The notes beneath the pieces are model-generated. The model was given only the letters and a program-made list of their open reading frames with translations, was not told the origin of the DNA and did not search any database. Position numbers and translations under genes: made by a program. DNA of 64,000 nucleotides from assembly GCF_004000845.1 (NCBI RefSeq), contig NZ_BIMA01000011.1, positions 1 to 64,000 of the forward strand, in the 5' to 3' direction. Below are positions 53,080 to 62,511 of this stretch, in pieces. The stretch is from Paenibacillus koleovorans NBRC 103111. Lineage in GTDB: Bacteria; Bacillota; Bacilli; Paenibacillales; NBRC-103111. The first letter of the stretch is position 1; every line of letters begins with the position of its first letter.

Positions 53080-54684
53080 ATGCGCCGATTATTGATCGTG
53101 GACGACGAGAGCAGTGTATGCGAACGGCTCGCAGGACTACTGCCTTGGAGCGAATATGGGGTCGAACCGGCAGGGGAGGCGCATAACGGCGAGCAGGCAT
53201 GGGAGATCGTCCGTAGGGGTGATATCGATATCGTCTTGACCGATATACGCATGCCCGTGCTGGACGGGTTAAGCTTGGCGGCTCGAGTACGCGGGGCGCT
53301 GCCTCATGTCAAGCTGATCGTGATGAGTGCTTACAACGATTTTGCCTATGCGCAAGAAGCGATTCGTCACGGGGTGAAAGGGTATTTGCTGAAGCCGGTC
53401 ATCCGGGAAGAGCTGGAGGATTTGATTCGCGGCATGCTGCGGGAGCTCCAACAGGAGGAATCCATCGCTCGGAAGGGGCCAGCGGAGAAGACTGACACGG
53501 AGACGCAGCTGATCCGATTGCTTGAGCAGGGGAGCGTCCAGCCGGGCGATGAGCGACTGCCGTTCGGTGCGGATGGGGCGGAGCGTTATGTACGCATTGT
53601 GGTGTGCGCCTTCGATTCGCTGCCGGAAGGCGAGCCTCTGCAGGCGGTTCGCAATTGGATTCTAACCGTTGCGAGACAGCAGGCGGCCTTCCGATCCGTA
53701 CCGCTCCTGATCTACGGGAACCGGCTGATTTTATTCGCCCATAATGCGCAACCGATTAGCAAAACCGACATGCTTGGACCGCTCCGTTCTCTGCAGGAGC
53801 AGCTGCGTCTCCATGAAGACGGAACGGTCGGCCGGCTCGGCGGCATGGTGTTCGGCGTCGGCAATTTGCACCGGGGTCACGTTGGCATTGCCGCTTCGTA
53901 CAATGAAGCGGTTTATGCGCTGAGTGCCCGGTTCTTCTATGGCACGGACAAAATTTTATTCCGTCAGGATATGGCAGTTTCGGGATCATCGGCCCCCTAT
54001 TCAGCCGGAGAAGGCAAGGAAGAGAAGGTGAAGCGGGCCGCCGACGCGCTCGTCGAAGCGATTGTAGACAGACGGTTGGCGGAGATGTCCCGGCATGTGT
54101 TCGGCTTCTTCGATGCCCTGGAGGAGACGTATCCTCAGCGGGTCGCAGATATTCGACTGCAGTGTATGGAGGCGATCTTCGCCCTCGACCGGAAATTGAA
54201 GGAACGCGAGCTGGGCGGGAAGTTTCCCAACAAGACGGAAGCGATGGAGACGATTCAAGCCACCGGCACTTTGTCGGAGCTGAAGGCTTGGTTTAAACGC
54301 AAAATGGAAGCGGTTGCAGCACGTCGAGAAACGGTCACCTCGCTGGAAGGGACGAACGATTATGTGCAGGCGGCCAGCCAATTCGTCCTAATGCATTACA
54401 AAACGAAAATTATGGTGGAGGACGTCGCCGGACGGCTGCACCTCAATCCCAAATATTTCAGCTCGCTGTTCAAGAGAGAGACCGGCGAGAACTTCGTCGA
54501 TTATGTCAACCGGATTCGCATTGAGAAAGCTTCCGAACGGATTTTGCGCACGGACGCCAAGATTAAGGACATTTCCGTGGATGTCGGGTTCTCCAACTTT
54601 TCCTATTTCAACAAGACCTTCAAGCGGGTAATGGGCGTCACGCCTCTCGTATACCGCATAAATCGATCCAAGGAGAGGGAGTGA
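53080..54684 (+). CDS. Response regulator with AraC-type DNA-binding domain (YesN-like)
   Basis: A 534-residue regulator. Residues 1-120 are a receiver domain with acidic pocket Asp8/Asp9, phosphoacceptor Asp55 in LTDIRMP and Lys in LLKPV near 105. A middle region of unknown fold spans about 130-420, and the AraC double HTH is at about 430-530 (VEDVAGRLHLNPKYFSSLFK, then ISVDVGFSNFSYFNKTFKR). ATG 53080 behind GAGGGGG is preferred; earlier in-frame starts lie at or beside the transcript start. It is followed after four bases by the histidine kinase gene. It probably activates the two promoters carrying the 42-bp element at 47289 and 57408. Confidence 0.92.
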   Translation: MRRLLIVDDESSVCERLAGLLPWSEYGVEPAGEAHNGEQAWEIVRRGDIDIVLTDIRMPVLDGLSLAARVRGALPHVKLIVMSAYNDFAYAQEAIRHGVKGYLLKPVIREELEDLIRGMLRELQQEESIARKGPAEKTDTETQLIRLLEQGSVQPGDERLPFGADGAERYVRIVVCAFDSLPEGEPLQAVRNWILTVARQQAAFRSVPLLIYGNRLILFAHNAQPISKTDMLGPLRSLQEQLRLHEDGTVGRLGGMVFGVGNLHRGHVGIAASYNEAVYALSARFFYGTDKILFRQDMAVSGSSAPYSAGEGKEEKVKRAADALVEAIVDRRLAEMSRHVFGFFDALEETYPQRVADIRLQCMEAIFALDRKLKERELGGKFPNKTEAMETIQATGTLSELKAWFKRKMEAVAARRETVTSLEGTNDYVQAASQFVLMHYKTKIMVEDVAGRLHLNPKYFSSLFKRETGENFVDYVNRIRIEKASERILRTDAKIKDISVDVGFSNFSYFNKTFKRVMGVTPLVYRINRSKERE

Positions 54685-54688
54685 GCGG

Positions 54689-57397
54689 GTGGGTGGACGC
54701 AAAATCAAGCTGAGCAACTTCCTGATGCTGTTCTCGCTCGCCGCCGTCCTAATCATTCTGTTGTCGATCAGTACTCTGTTCTACTACAAGATGAGGGCGT
54801 TCGTTCAGGAAAAGCTCGATCACATCCAGTCGATCAAGGTGAGCCAGATTCAGTTCGATATCGCGGGCAGCTTCAACGACGCCTACAATGTGATGAACCA
54901 TCTGCGCACGAACGAACGCTTCGCGGAAATGATCGACCAGGTGGAGGAGAATACGTCGACCGCCGCCTTCGACAGAGCGACCATGTCGAACGAGCTGGAA
55001 ACCTTGCTGTTCAACCTGAAGAAGGACAACCCGTTCCTGCGCAGCATCCTCGTGCAGTCGAACCGCACGCAATACAGCTCAAGCGCTCAATACACGAGCC
55101 GTCTACCAGAGAGGGAACCGAAGGAAGGGGAGTCGCCGGTGCTGCTGGTCAATAAAGGCCAGACGTACCGGTTTTTCGGCTTGAATCCGGATGCGCCGCC
55201 GTCCGATTCCCGGACGAGAGAGGCACTCGACACGCTGAACGGCTCCTACTACTTGTGGAGCCCGCTCATCGGCCGGAACGGAGGTCGGTTGGGCAGCGCC
55301 TTCGTGCTGCTGGACGGCGACTACTTCCGGCAGCATATCCCCTACAGCGAGCATATGGCGCTTCTCGATGCCGGGCATGAGGTCATTTTCGCAGGAGACC
55401 AAGTGAACGTATCGGCATTGGCTCGGTTGAGCGGCCTGCAGGACGGGACGTATAAACCGGGTCAGCTCGGGCTGAGCGATACGACCGTGACGATCAAACG
55501 TCTGGCTCCGTACGAGCTAAGTCTGATCTACGAGGAAAACGTGTCCATTCATCGGGCGCATTTTACGCTGATCCTGAAATTGATCGGATTTATTTTTACC
55601 GCCTGCACACTGCTGTCGTTCGCCGGATCGCGTATTGTGGCCGGTGCCATGCTGCAGCCGCTGCTTCGGTTTCTCAAGCAAATGAAAAGCTACGACAGCT
55701 TTGGCGACCGCCCTGCGCTTCCCGTGCAGAAGCGTTCGCTTTCTTTACATACTCGTTTCTTTCTGTATTTTGCCGTTACGATTTTGTTCCCCGTGCTGTT
55801 GTTCATCGGGGCTTTCTATACCCAATCGATGCGCATCGTAGGCGATGAGCTTCGCGACTCATACTCGACGGTATTCCATAACACTGTACACAGAATCGAG
55901 CTGTTCATCGAACAGAAATCCGTCAGCCTGGCCCGTCTGAGCTATGACACCTACATTCGTCGACTCATTATGAATGAGACGAGCGAATCGCCGCAAGAAA
56001 TAGCGTCCTGGATTCGCCAAAATGAATATTTGGGCATTTCGCGGGATATCGTGAGCATCTACGACTTGCAGGAACGGCTGATCTTCTCGAACTTCTATCC
56101 GCCACCTGACAGAGCAGCGAAGCCTACCGAGGGGGGCGAACGATCCCGCGGACTCAGCTACGAGCTGGAAACGGACCGCAGCGGCGCTTCGTACATCCGC
56201 CTCGGCATGCCGATTTTCAACTTATACGGATTTCCACAGCGGATCGGCTTGATTCGTCTCGACATCAACAGCTTATTCCTATCCAACCTGTATGCCGATT
56301 TCAAAGAAAACAACAGCAGTGCCTATATCGTCGACGAGCATCGGACGATCGTGTCCCATTCCAGCATGGCCCGCATCGGCCGACAAGACGAGAGCGACGC
56401 GACCGACAATGAGTTCCGTTTCGCGGCCAAGCTGCCGCATCTGCCTTGGCAGTTTGTATCCGAATTCGATGCCTCGGCGGTGAAGGAGCAGACGATCGAT
56501 CTCATGTTCGACGACCTGTCCATCGTGCTCATCCTGCTGCTACTCGCGGTAATCTTTGCCTTCGGCATGTCGCGTTATCTGATTCATCCGTTCCACAAGC
56601 TCGGTCTCGTCTTGCCTACTCGCCAGGCCGGCTTGACCGATCGGGACCCGCTTGCCAGAGCGTATGGCATCGAAGAGGTGGATCAGCTCAGCCGCACTTA
56701 TACCCGAATGCTGGACAGAATTGAAGCACTCGTCGAGGAGTCGCTCATCGCCAACCATCGCCGGCTCCGCTCGGAGTACGAGAAACGCGAATCCCAGCTG
56801 CTGGCGCTTCAGGCGCAGATCAATCCGCATTTCCTGTATAACACGCTCGAGAGCCTAGTGTATGCGGTCGAGAAACAGGAGAATGACAAAGCGGTCGTCA
56901 TGATCCACTCACTGAGTCGGTTGTTCCGGTACATGACAAGCCATGACAGGACGATAGTCTCGATGCGGGAGGAATGCGAGTACGCCCAGGCGTTCGTTCA
57001 CCTGATCATGCAGCGGTATCACGAACGGGTGGAGTGTCGTTGGCACCTAGACAAGGAGCTGGATCATTGCGGCATTATCAAGCTGGTGCTGCAGCCGATC
57101 GTCGAGAATGTGTTCTACCACGGCGTGCCGCAAACGCAGAGCAAGATCGTCATCGATATCCGGACAACTCGACAAGGCGAGCATATCCGCATCGAAGTGT
57201 CGGACAATGCGAAGGGCATTCCTGCCGATCAACTGAAGGCGATTCGACAACGGCTACAGGAGCATGACGGCTCCGGCATCGGCATTTACAACGTGAACAA
57301 ACGGATCAAGCTGCACTACGGGGAAGCCTACGGTCTGGAGATCGAGAGCGAGGAAGGCGCGGGAACGACGGTTTCCATTACAATCCCGCGGCTCTAG
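54689..57397 (+). CDS. Sensor histidine kinase with two tandem extracytoplasmic sensor domains
   Basis: A 902-residue membrane kinase of the YesM/LytS type. Helix 1 is at about 12-35, a first outer domain follows to about 290, helix 2 is at about 292-315, a short cytosolic link with basic residues, helix 3 at about 354-378, a second outer domain (with a Cache-like pattern and LRLDINSLF core) to about 605, and helix 4 at about 608-632. The kinase core has QINPHFLYNTLES with His714, and an ATPase domain follows to the end (VEN near 800, GIGIYNVNKRIKLHYG). Typical members have one sensor and about 600 residues. It pairs with the response regulator directly upstream. Confidence 0.9.
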   Translation: MGGRKIKLSNFLMLFSLAAVLIILLSISTLFYYKMRAFVQEKLDHIQSIKVSQIQFDIAGSFNDAYNVMNHLRTNERFAEMIDQVEENTSTAAFDRATMSNELETLLFNLKKDNPFLRSILVQSNRTQYSSSAQYTSRLPEREPKEGESPVLLVNKGQTYRFFGLNPDAPPSDSRTREALDTLNGSYYLWSPLIGRNGGRLGSAFVLLDGDYFRQHIPYSEHMALLDAGHEVIFAGDQVNVSALARLSGLQDGTYKPGQLGLSDTTVTIKRLAPYELSLIYEENVSIHRAHFTLILKLIGFIFTACTLLSFAGSRIVAGAMLQPLLRFLKQMKSYDSFGDRPALPVQKRSLSLHTRFFLYFAVTILFPVLLFIGAFYTQSMRIVGDELRDSYSTVFHNTVHRIELFIEQKSVSLARLSYDTYIRRLIMNETSESPQEIASWIRQNEYLGISRDIVSIYDLQERLIFSNFYPPPDRAAKPTEGGERSRGLSYELETDRSGASYIRLGMPIFNLYGFPQRIGLIRLDINSLFLSNLYADFKENNSSAYIVDEHRTIVSHSSMARIGRQDESDATDNEFRFAAKLPHLPWQFVSEFDASAVKEQTIDLMFDDLSIVLILLLLAVIFAFGMSRYLIHPFHKLGLVLPTRQAGLTDRDPLARAYGIEEVDQLSRTYTRMLDRIEALVEESLIANHRRLRSEYEKRESQLLALQAQINPHFLYNTLESLVYAVEKQENDKAVVMIHSLSRLFRYMTSHDRTIVSMREECEYAQAFVHLIMQRYHERVECRWHLDKELDHCGIIKLVLQPIVENVFYHGVPQTQSKIVIDIRTTRQGEHIRIEVSDNAKGIPADQLKAIRQRLQEHDGSGIGIYNVNKRIKLHYGEAYGLEIESEEGAGTTVSITIPRL

Positions 57398-57407
57398 CCG
57401 CAGCAAC

Positions 57408-57475
57408 AGTGATAACGATCCTGTTATAAACCGCGAACTATTGTGTCATTGTTCCGGCGAACGATCGCTTATTAT
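57408..57475 (+). promoter_or_regulatory. Activator-type promoter with 42-bp element (copy B)
   Basis: Bases 57408-57449 are the second copy of the element at 47289 (36 of 42 identical). A -10 TATTAT (57470-57475) begins 20 bases after it, and there is no good -35. The spacing agrees with copy A to within one base. It drives the binding-protein gene and probably the permeases, sialidase-like and aldolase genes after it. Confidence 0.75.
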
Positions 57476-57488
57476 GAAGGGGCAAACG

Positions 57489-57502
57489 TTAAAGCGCTTG
57501 CA
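57489..57502 (+). promoter_or_regulatory. cre-like site in the leader of the second transporter operon
   Basis: TTAAAGCGCTTGCA matches the cre consensus at 12 of 14 positions and lies just after the expected transcript start, suiting CcpA repression. A similar TTAAAGCGCTTTCT lies at about 47402 in the first codons of the WbsX-like gene. Confidence 0.5.
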
Positions 57503-57526
57503 ACATCGATAAAGGGGGAATACGCA

Positions 57527-59233
57527 GTGAGCGGTATTAAGGGTAAAAAGCTTCGAACCGCCCTATTGCTAGGGTTGGTTGTAACGCTGGGGGGTACGGC
57601 TGTGGCTTGCTCCGGCACGAAGGGCAACGAGGCGGCGGGCGAACAGACGGGATCGCCGGCACCTAGCGCAGCGAAGCTGGATATCAGCTGGGCCGGCGCG
57701 AATGCCAGAGGCAAGGTGGAAGACAACAACTATGTGCAGCAGAAGCTGGAGAGCAAGTTCAACATCAAGCTGACCAACAAGAAGGTCGATCTGAACAACC
57801 CCCAGCAGGTCAGTCTGATGCTCGCTTCCGGCGAGCTGCCGGAGGCGACATTCTTCTCCGGCAATGACGCGCTCAAGCTATTCACGGACGGCGAGACGCG
57901 CACGATTCCGAAGGCTATGATTCTGAAATATGCGCCGAACTACGCCAAGATGCTGGACGACAATCCGCCGGGCTGGAAGATGGGGCTGGCTCCGAACAAG
58001 ACGGACGAGTATGTATCCCTTGCCGGTATTTCGGGTTCGGTCGAGGGCCAACTATGGGGCAACGTGTACCGCCTGGATTGGCTGGAGAAGCTGGGCTTCA
58101 AGCCGAAGGGCAATCCTCAGCCAGTAGGGACTTCGGGCGGTCGCGAGCGGGTGTTCTTCACGAAGGAGGCGTTCACCCTCGAGGAAGAGGCCAAAATATT
58201 CGACGCTATGGTTAATCAAGATCCAGACGGCAACGGCAAAAAAGACACCTATGCCTTCACGCCGTATAACGATACGCTGCTCTGGTGGGGAGCGAATTAT
58301 CTCGGCGCCTACGGTCTTGGAGCCGATCTGAATTTGGAGGAGAACGGGAAGGTTACCAACTTCAATATTTCTCCTCGGTACAAGGATTTTCTGAATAAAA
58401 TGGCGGAGTGGTACAAGCTCGGCTACATCGATCCCGAATTCGTCACCTTGAACCGCGTCAAAGGCTGGGAGAAGTTTTCCACGGGCAAAATCGGCAGCGC
58501 CCAGTCCCAATACAACGCGGCGGCGCTCATGACCGGCGTGTTCATGCAGCGGCCTCCGGGCAACCTGGTGGCGAAGGACCCGAACGTGAAAATTCTCATT
58601 ACGCCTCCGCAGATCGGACCGAATGGTAAACAGGGTGCGCCTGCCTACCGTCCCGTGTCGCTATTAGGCGGCTATGACTTCGTAATCCGCAAGGATGTGT
58701 CCGACGAGAAGCTCAGTCGTATCCTGCAAGTATTCGACTACATCAACTTTGACAAGGAAGGGCTCATCATGAGCTCGTTCGGAGAAGTCGGCACCCACTT
58801 CAATTGGGAGGGTGAGCCGTACAAATCGGCCGCCTTGCCGATCAACAACTCAAACGCGGATGACAAATTCGGCTTGCGCTATTACAATCACGCCATTACA
58901 ACCCGCGAGATGATGACGTATACGACGCCGCAGGACGTCATGAAGCTGGTGAACGACTACTTCTTCAATAAGAACGAAGGCATGAAGCTGATGATTCAGC
59001 CATACAAGTTCGATCTGTTCAAACAAACGAAGTACAACGAGCTGTTGGCGAAAAACGGAGAGAAGCTGAATACGATCGCGAACGAGTATTTGTTCAAGGC
59101 GATCGTCGGAGAGGTTAAAGTGGACGATACATGGAATGCGTACGTGGACAACTGGCGCAAAAACGGCGGCGACGAGCTGCTCGCTGAGCTGGAGAAGTCG
59201 CCGAAATCCATCGATCTGATGAGCAGTAAATAG
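57527..59233 (+). CDS. Extracellular solute-binding lipoprotein (LplA-type, CUT1)
   Basis: A 568-residue solute-binding protein, second of its kind in the window but clearly diverged from the one at 11.0 kb. The signal ends in AVAC with Cys28 the lipidated residue. It has the calcium-loop-like NQDPDGNGKKDTYAF near residue 228. GTG 57527 with AGGGGG upstream is the start: the longer frame from 57443 begins inside the regulatory element, upstream of the -10 box. It probably binds large glycan fragments for the two permeases that follow. It is controlled by the 42-bp element and a cre-like site. Confidence 0.9.
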   Translation: MSGIKGKKLRTALLLGLVVTLGGTAVACSGTKGNEAAGEQTGSPAPSAAKLDISWAGANARGKVEDNNYVQQKLESKFNIKLTNKKVDLNNPQQVSLMLASGELPEATFFSGNDALKLFTDGETRTIPKAMILKYAPNYAKMLDDNPPGWKMGLAPNKTDEYVSLAGISGSVEGQLWGNVYRLDWLEKLGFKPKGNPQPVGTSGGRERVFFTKEAFTLEEEAKIFDAMVNQDPDGNGKKDTYAFTPYNDTLLWWGANYLGAYGLGADLNLEENGKVTNFNISPRYKDFLNKMAEWYKLGYIDPEFVTLNRVKGWEKFSTGKIGSAQSQYNAAALMTGVFMQRPPGNLVAKDPNVKILITPPQIGPNGKQGAPAYRPVSLLGGYDFVIRKDVSDEKLSRILQVFDYINFDKEGLIMSSFGEVGTHFNWEGEPYKSAALPINNSNADDKFGLRYYNHAITTREMMTYTTPQDVMKLVNDYFFNKNEGMKLMIQPYKFDLFKQTKYNELLAKNGEKLNTIANEYLFKAIVGEVKVDDTWNAYVDNWRKNGGDELLAELEKSPKSIDLMSSK

Positions 59234-59246
59234 AGAGACCTGGGCA

Positions 59247-59280
59247 GGGGAAGGGCCGTTTGAACGAGAGGCGCTTCCCC
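59247..59280 (+). other. Stem-loop between binding-protein and permease genes
   Basis: GGGGAAG (59247-59253) pairs with CTTCCCC (59274-59280) around a 20-base loop that has further GC pairing. There is no T run. It may stabilise the binding-protein mRNA, which is needed in excess over the permeases. Confidence 0.5.
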
Positions 59281-59303
59281 ATCCCATCTACGAGGTGGCC
59301 GTC

Positions 59304-60239
59304 ATGGAGAGATCGGAAACAACCGCAACAACCCGCCTTTCAACCTGGAGACAGGTCAAGCGTATGAAGCTGCTGTACTTGCTCCTTCTGCTGCCTGTGG
59401 TACAGCTGTTTATTTTTCAATATATCCCGATGTACGGCGTGTTGATCGCGTTCAAGGATTTTAAGGTAGCCAGAGGCATCTGGGACAGTCCATGGAACAA
59501 TTTCGAGCATTTCCGCACCTTGTTCAGCGATTTCATCTTTCTCCGCGCGTTGCGCAATACGTTGATCATATCCGGGCTCAAGCTCGTGTTCGGCTTCTTA
59601 GCGCCCATTGTGTTCGCTTTGCTGTTGAACGAAATTCGCCATGTCCGCTTCAAAAAAATAACGCAGAGCATCTCCTATTTGCCCCACTTCATGTCGTGGG
59701 TTATTGCGGCAAGCATGCTCGTCGAGATCGTCTCCCCGCAGCGAGGCATCGTCAACTATGTCATCACACTGTTCGGCGGTGATCCGGTGCATTTTCTCGC
59801 CAGCAAGACGTATTTCGTACCGATGCTGATCATAAGTGACATCTGGAAAGAGATGGGCTGGGCGGCCATTATTTATATTGCCTCGATGGCTTCGATCTCG
59901 CCCGAGCTGTATGAGGCAAGCGACGTGGACGGGGCGAACCGGCTGCAAAAAATGGTGCATATTACGATTCCCGCGATTATGCCGGTCGTCGTTATTTTAT
60001 TCCTGCTCCGGCTCGGCAACATTCTGGAGGGCGGTTTCGATCAAATTCTGAATTTGTACAATCCGCTTGTTTATGAGGTCGGGGATATCATCGATACGTA
60101 CGTATACCGGGTGGGGCTGGTCGAATACAAATTCGATTACTCCGCTGCCGTCGGGCTGTTCAAAAATGTGGTGGGCGTCGTGCTGCTCGTAACGGCTAAT
60201 CTGTTCGTACGCAAAGTCAGCGACCATGGAGCATGGTAA
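59304..60239 (+). CDS. Carbohydrate ABC transporter permease, LplB family
   Basis: A 311-residue CUT1 permease with six predicted helices and LplB phrases YIPMYGVLIAFK and GIWDSPWNNFEHF, near-identical in pattern to the permease at 9.1 kb. The coupling loop EASDVDGANRLQKMVHI is near residue 200. ATG 59304 has GAGGTGG five bases upstream; GTG 59295 lies inside that site. It is encoded after the binding protein, unlike in the first cluster where permeases come first, so the two transporters are not a recent duplication of one block. No ATPase gene is present. Confidence 0.9.
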   Translation: MERSETTATTRLSTWRQVKRMKLLYLLLLLPVVQLFIFQYIPMYGVLIAFKDFKVARGIWDSPWNNFEHFRTLFSDFIFLRALRNTLIISGLKLVFGFLAPIVFALLLNEIRHVRFKKITQSISYLPHFMSWVIAASMLVEIVSPQRGIVNYVITLFGGDPVHFLASKTYFVPMLIISDIWKEMGWAAIIYIASMASISPELYEASDVDGANRLQKMVHITIPAIMPVVVILFLLRLGNILEGGFDQILNLYNPLVYEVGDIIDTYVYRVGLVEYKFDYSAAVGLFKNVVGVVLLVTANLFVRKVSDHGAW

Positions 60240-60255
60240 GGAGGTGGCAACGCAG

Positions 60256-61155
60256 ATGACAATTAATAGAAATCGCCGCCGCGGCCGTCCCCTTGGCGAT
60301 CGGCTGTTCTCGATCGGCAACGGAGCTTTCATGGTGATCCTGGCGCTGTCGATCCTGTATCCGTTCTGGCAGACGCTCATCCTGTCCTTGTCCGGTCCGC
60401 AATCGGCCATGTCTCTCGGAGTCCATCTTTGGGCGCAAGAGTGGAGCTTGGATGCTTACCGATTTTTGTTCTCCTACGAGGATATTTATGGCGCTTATAT
60501 CAATACGATTGTGCGGACGCTAGTGGGAACCGTCGTCATTGTCATGTTCACGGTGGCCGCGGCCTACCCGTTGTCCAAGCGCGAGCTGCCGTACCGCAAT
60601 ACTTTGACGATCTTTTTCCTCATCCCTATGTTTTTCTCGGGCGGGCTCATTCCGACCTACTTGCTCATTCGCCAGATCGGGCTGATCGATCATTTCCTTG
60701 TGCTTATTTTACCGGGGGCGGTCAGCATCTTCAGCGTCATCATCATGCGGAACTTCTTTATGACGATCGACAAAGCTTTCGAGGAATCGGCCTTCATCGA
60801 CGGTGCGAATTACTTGACGCTGCTGATACGCATCATCCTGCCGATCTCGGTGCCGGTGCTCGCCACGATAGCCTTATGGGCGGCGGTATCGCATTGGAAC
60901 GCCTGGTTCGATGCGATGATCTACATCCGCGACCGCGACAAGACGGTTATCCAACTGATTCTGCGCGAGATGCTGACCGCCGTCAATCAACAGGCTTCGG
61001 ATGTAGCCTCATTCGGCGCCAGCCATGCGGAGTTGACCTTGAATAATGTAAGAGCCGCCATCGTGCTCATCTCGATCGGACCGATCGTGCTCGTGTATCC
61101 GTATATTCAGAAATATTTTGTCAAAGGCATAACGCTTGGGTCGTTGAAAGGATAA
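60256..61155 (+). CDS. Carbohydrate ABC transporter permease, LplC family
   Basis: A 299-residue partner permease with the LplC phrases FSGGLIPTYLLI and the ending YFVKGITLGSLKG, and the coupling loop EESAFIDGANYLTLLIRIILP near residue 175 (core FIDGANYLTLL). ATG 60256 follows AAGGAGGT by ten bases; the open frame from 60226 overlaps the previous gene. Together with the preceding permease and binding protein it makes a second full set of importer membrane parts, needing an ATPase from elsewhere. Confidence 0.9.
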   Translation: MTINRNRRRGRPLGDRLFSIGNGAFMVILALSILYPFWQTLILSLSGPQSAMSLGVHLWAQEWSLDAYRFLFSYEDIYGAYINTIVRTLVGTVVIVMFTVAAAYPLSKRELPYRNTLTIFFLIPMFFSGGLIPTYLLIRQIGLIDHFLVLILPGAVSIFSVIIMRNFFMTIDKAFEESAFIDGANYLTLLIRIILPISVPVLATIALWAAVSHWNAWFDAMIYIRDRDKTVIQLILREMLTAVNQQASDVASFGASHAELTLNNVRAAIVLISIGPIVLVYPYIQKYFVKGITLGSLKG

Positions 61156-61196
61156 TGGCCGAGAATGCGAACTGTTGAAAAAGGGAGCGATTGATC

Positions 61197-62492
61197 ATGA
61201 CGCAACTATCTCGCGAGCGGACTTCATTCCGCGTCGAGCGGCAACGGAACGCCTATGTCTCCGCAGGGCTGTTCCCGCTTGCCGCGACGACGGCCGCCTG
61301 CCCGCATCCGTCCGATTCGGGACGTACCCGCTGGGTGCAGCTGATGAATTTGTTCGAAGGCTCGGACCGGGGAACCGGCGTGTTATGCCGCATTTCCGAC
61401 GACAAGGGGAATACATGGCGTGAAACCGGGATCTATGACCGGGCTTACAGGCTGAACCGGGATGCGCACGAGAAAATGTTGAAGCTGCAAAACGGGATCG
61501 TGTACGACGAGCGTGCCGGGGTGCTTGTTCGATTCGGCACCGAGTATGTGTGGAGGGAAGGGGACTTGCAGACGATCTTGTCTTCGATCCTGAGCAAACG
61601 ACGCATTTATTACAGTATCTCCTTCGACGGCGGGGAAACGTGGACGGACAGCCGCTACATGTTCCAGCATGGCGGCGATTACGATCGCGACCGGATGTTC
61701 CCCGGCGTTACGTTCGGTCGGAACATGATCATGCCTTCGAATCCGATCGTTGTTCGAGGAGCAGGCAGCCGTCAAGGGAACCTTGCCGTCGGCGTGCAGA
61801 TTCAGATGCTGGATGAAGAAGGGATGCTATTCAATCCGACTGTGATGGGCTTTTTCCATTCCGGCTGTCTGTTCGGCGCCTGGAATGCGGAGCTCTTGCG
61901 CTATGAGTGGACGATAGGAGAGGAAACGGTGCAGGTGCCGGTTACAGAGTCGACGCGCGGGATTTACGAACCGGCCTTGTGCGAATGCGACGACGGTCGG
62001 ATCATCATGATCCTGCGGGGCAGCAATACGAAGGCGCGCGAGCAAATCCCCGGCACCAAATGGATCAGCGTCTCGGACGATCAAGGGGCGACGTGGAGCA
62101 AACCCGAACGATTGCATTACGACGATGTCAGCCTGATGTACTCTTCTTCCACTTTTCCGAGTTTGGTACGGGATCAAGCGGGCGTTTTCTACTTTGTGGG
62201 CATGGTGAACGAGGACAACCCGGACGGCAATTTGCCGAGGTATCCGTTATGCATCGCGCAATTGGACACCGACACCTTGACCATTGTGAAAGAAAGCGTG
62301 ACGCCGATCGTGACCAAGCAGCCGCAGCAGGACGAGGCAAACGGCAAATATCCGGTCGATTTCTCCAATCAAGCGGTGCTATGGGACGAGGAGGACGGCA
62401 AGCTGATCGCCTTTGTCCCCTATCAGCCGGATTTGAACTGTTACGAGGGCATTTTGCTGCAAGTGGAAGTACAAGTGCTTAAGCAACAATAG
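61197..62492 (+). CDS. Sialidase-like six-bladed beta-propeller protein, cytoplasmic
   Basis: A 431-residue protein with three Asp-box (BNR) repeats: SDDKGNTW near residue 67, SFDGGETW near 141 and SDDQGATW near 293. These mark a sialidase-fold propeller. A conserved-looking RGIYEPALCE block near 255 supplies a Glu in the place expected for catalysis. No signal peptide is present. The fold covers sialidases and also other glycosidases and lyases, so sialic acid should not be assumed. ATG 61197 lies nine bases after AAGGGAG. It is cotranscribed with the second transporter and probably trims imported oligosaccharides. Confidence 0.78.
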   Translation: MTQLSRERTSFRVERQRNAYVSAGLFPLAATTAACPHPSDSGRTRWVQLMNLFEGSDRGTGVLCRISDDKGNTWRETGIYDRAYRLNRDAHEKMLKLQNGIVYDERAGVLVRFGTEYVWREGDLQTILSSILSKRRIYYSISFDGGETWTDSRYMFQHGGDYDRDRMFPGVTFGRNMIMPSNPIVVRGAGSRQGNLAVGVQIQMLDEEGMLFNPTVMGFFHSGCLFGAWNAELLRYEWTIGEETVQVPVTESTRGIYEPALCECDDGRIIMILRGSNTKAREQIPGTKWISVSDDQGATWSKPERLHYDDVSLMYSSSTFPSLVRDQAGVFYFVGMVNEDNPDGNLPRYPLCIAQLDTDTLTIVKESVTPIVTKQPQQDEANGKYPVDFSNQAVLWDEEDGKLIAFVPYQPDLNCYEGILLQVEVQVLKQQ

Positions 62493-62511
62493 AACATCCT
62501 AAGGGGAGCAA

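Noticed and set aside
57388-57401. Terminator after the histidine kinase
   Set aside because: The GCGGC/GCCGC stem is only 5 bp, contains the stop codon in its loop and has no T run.
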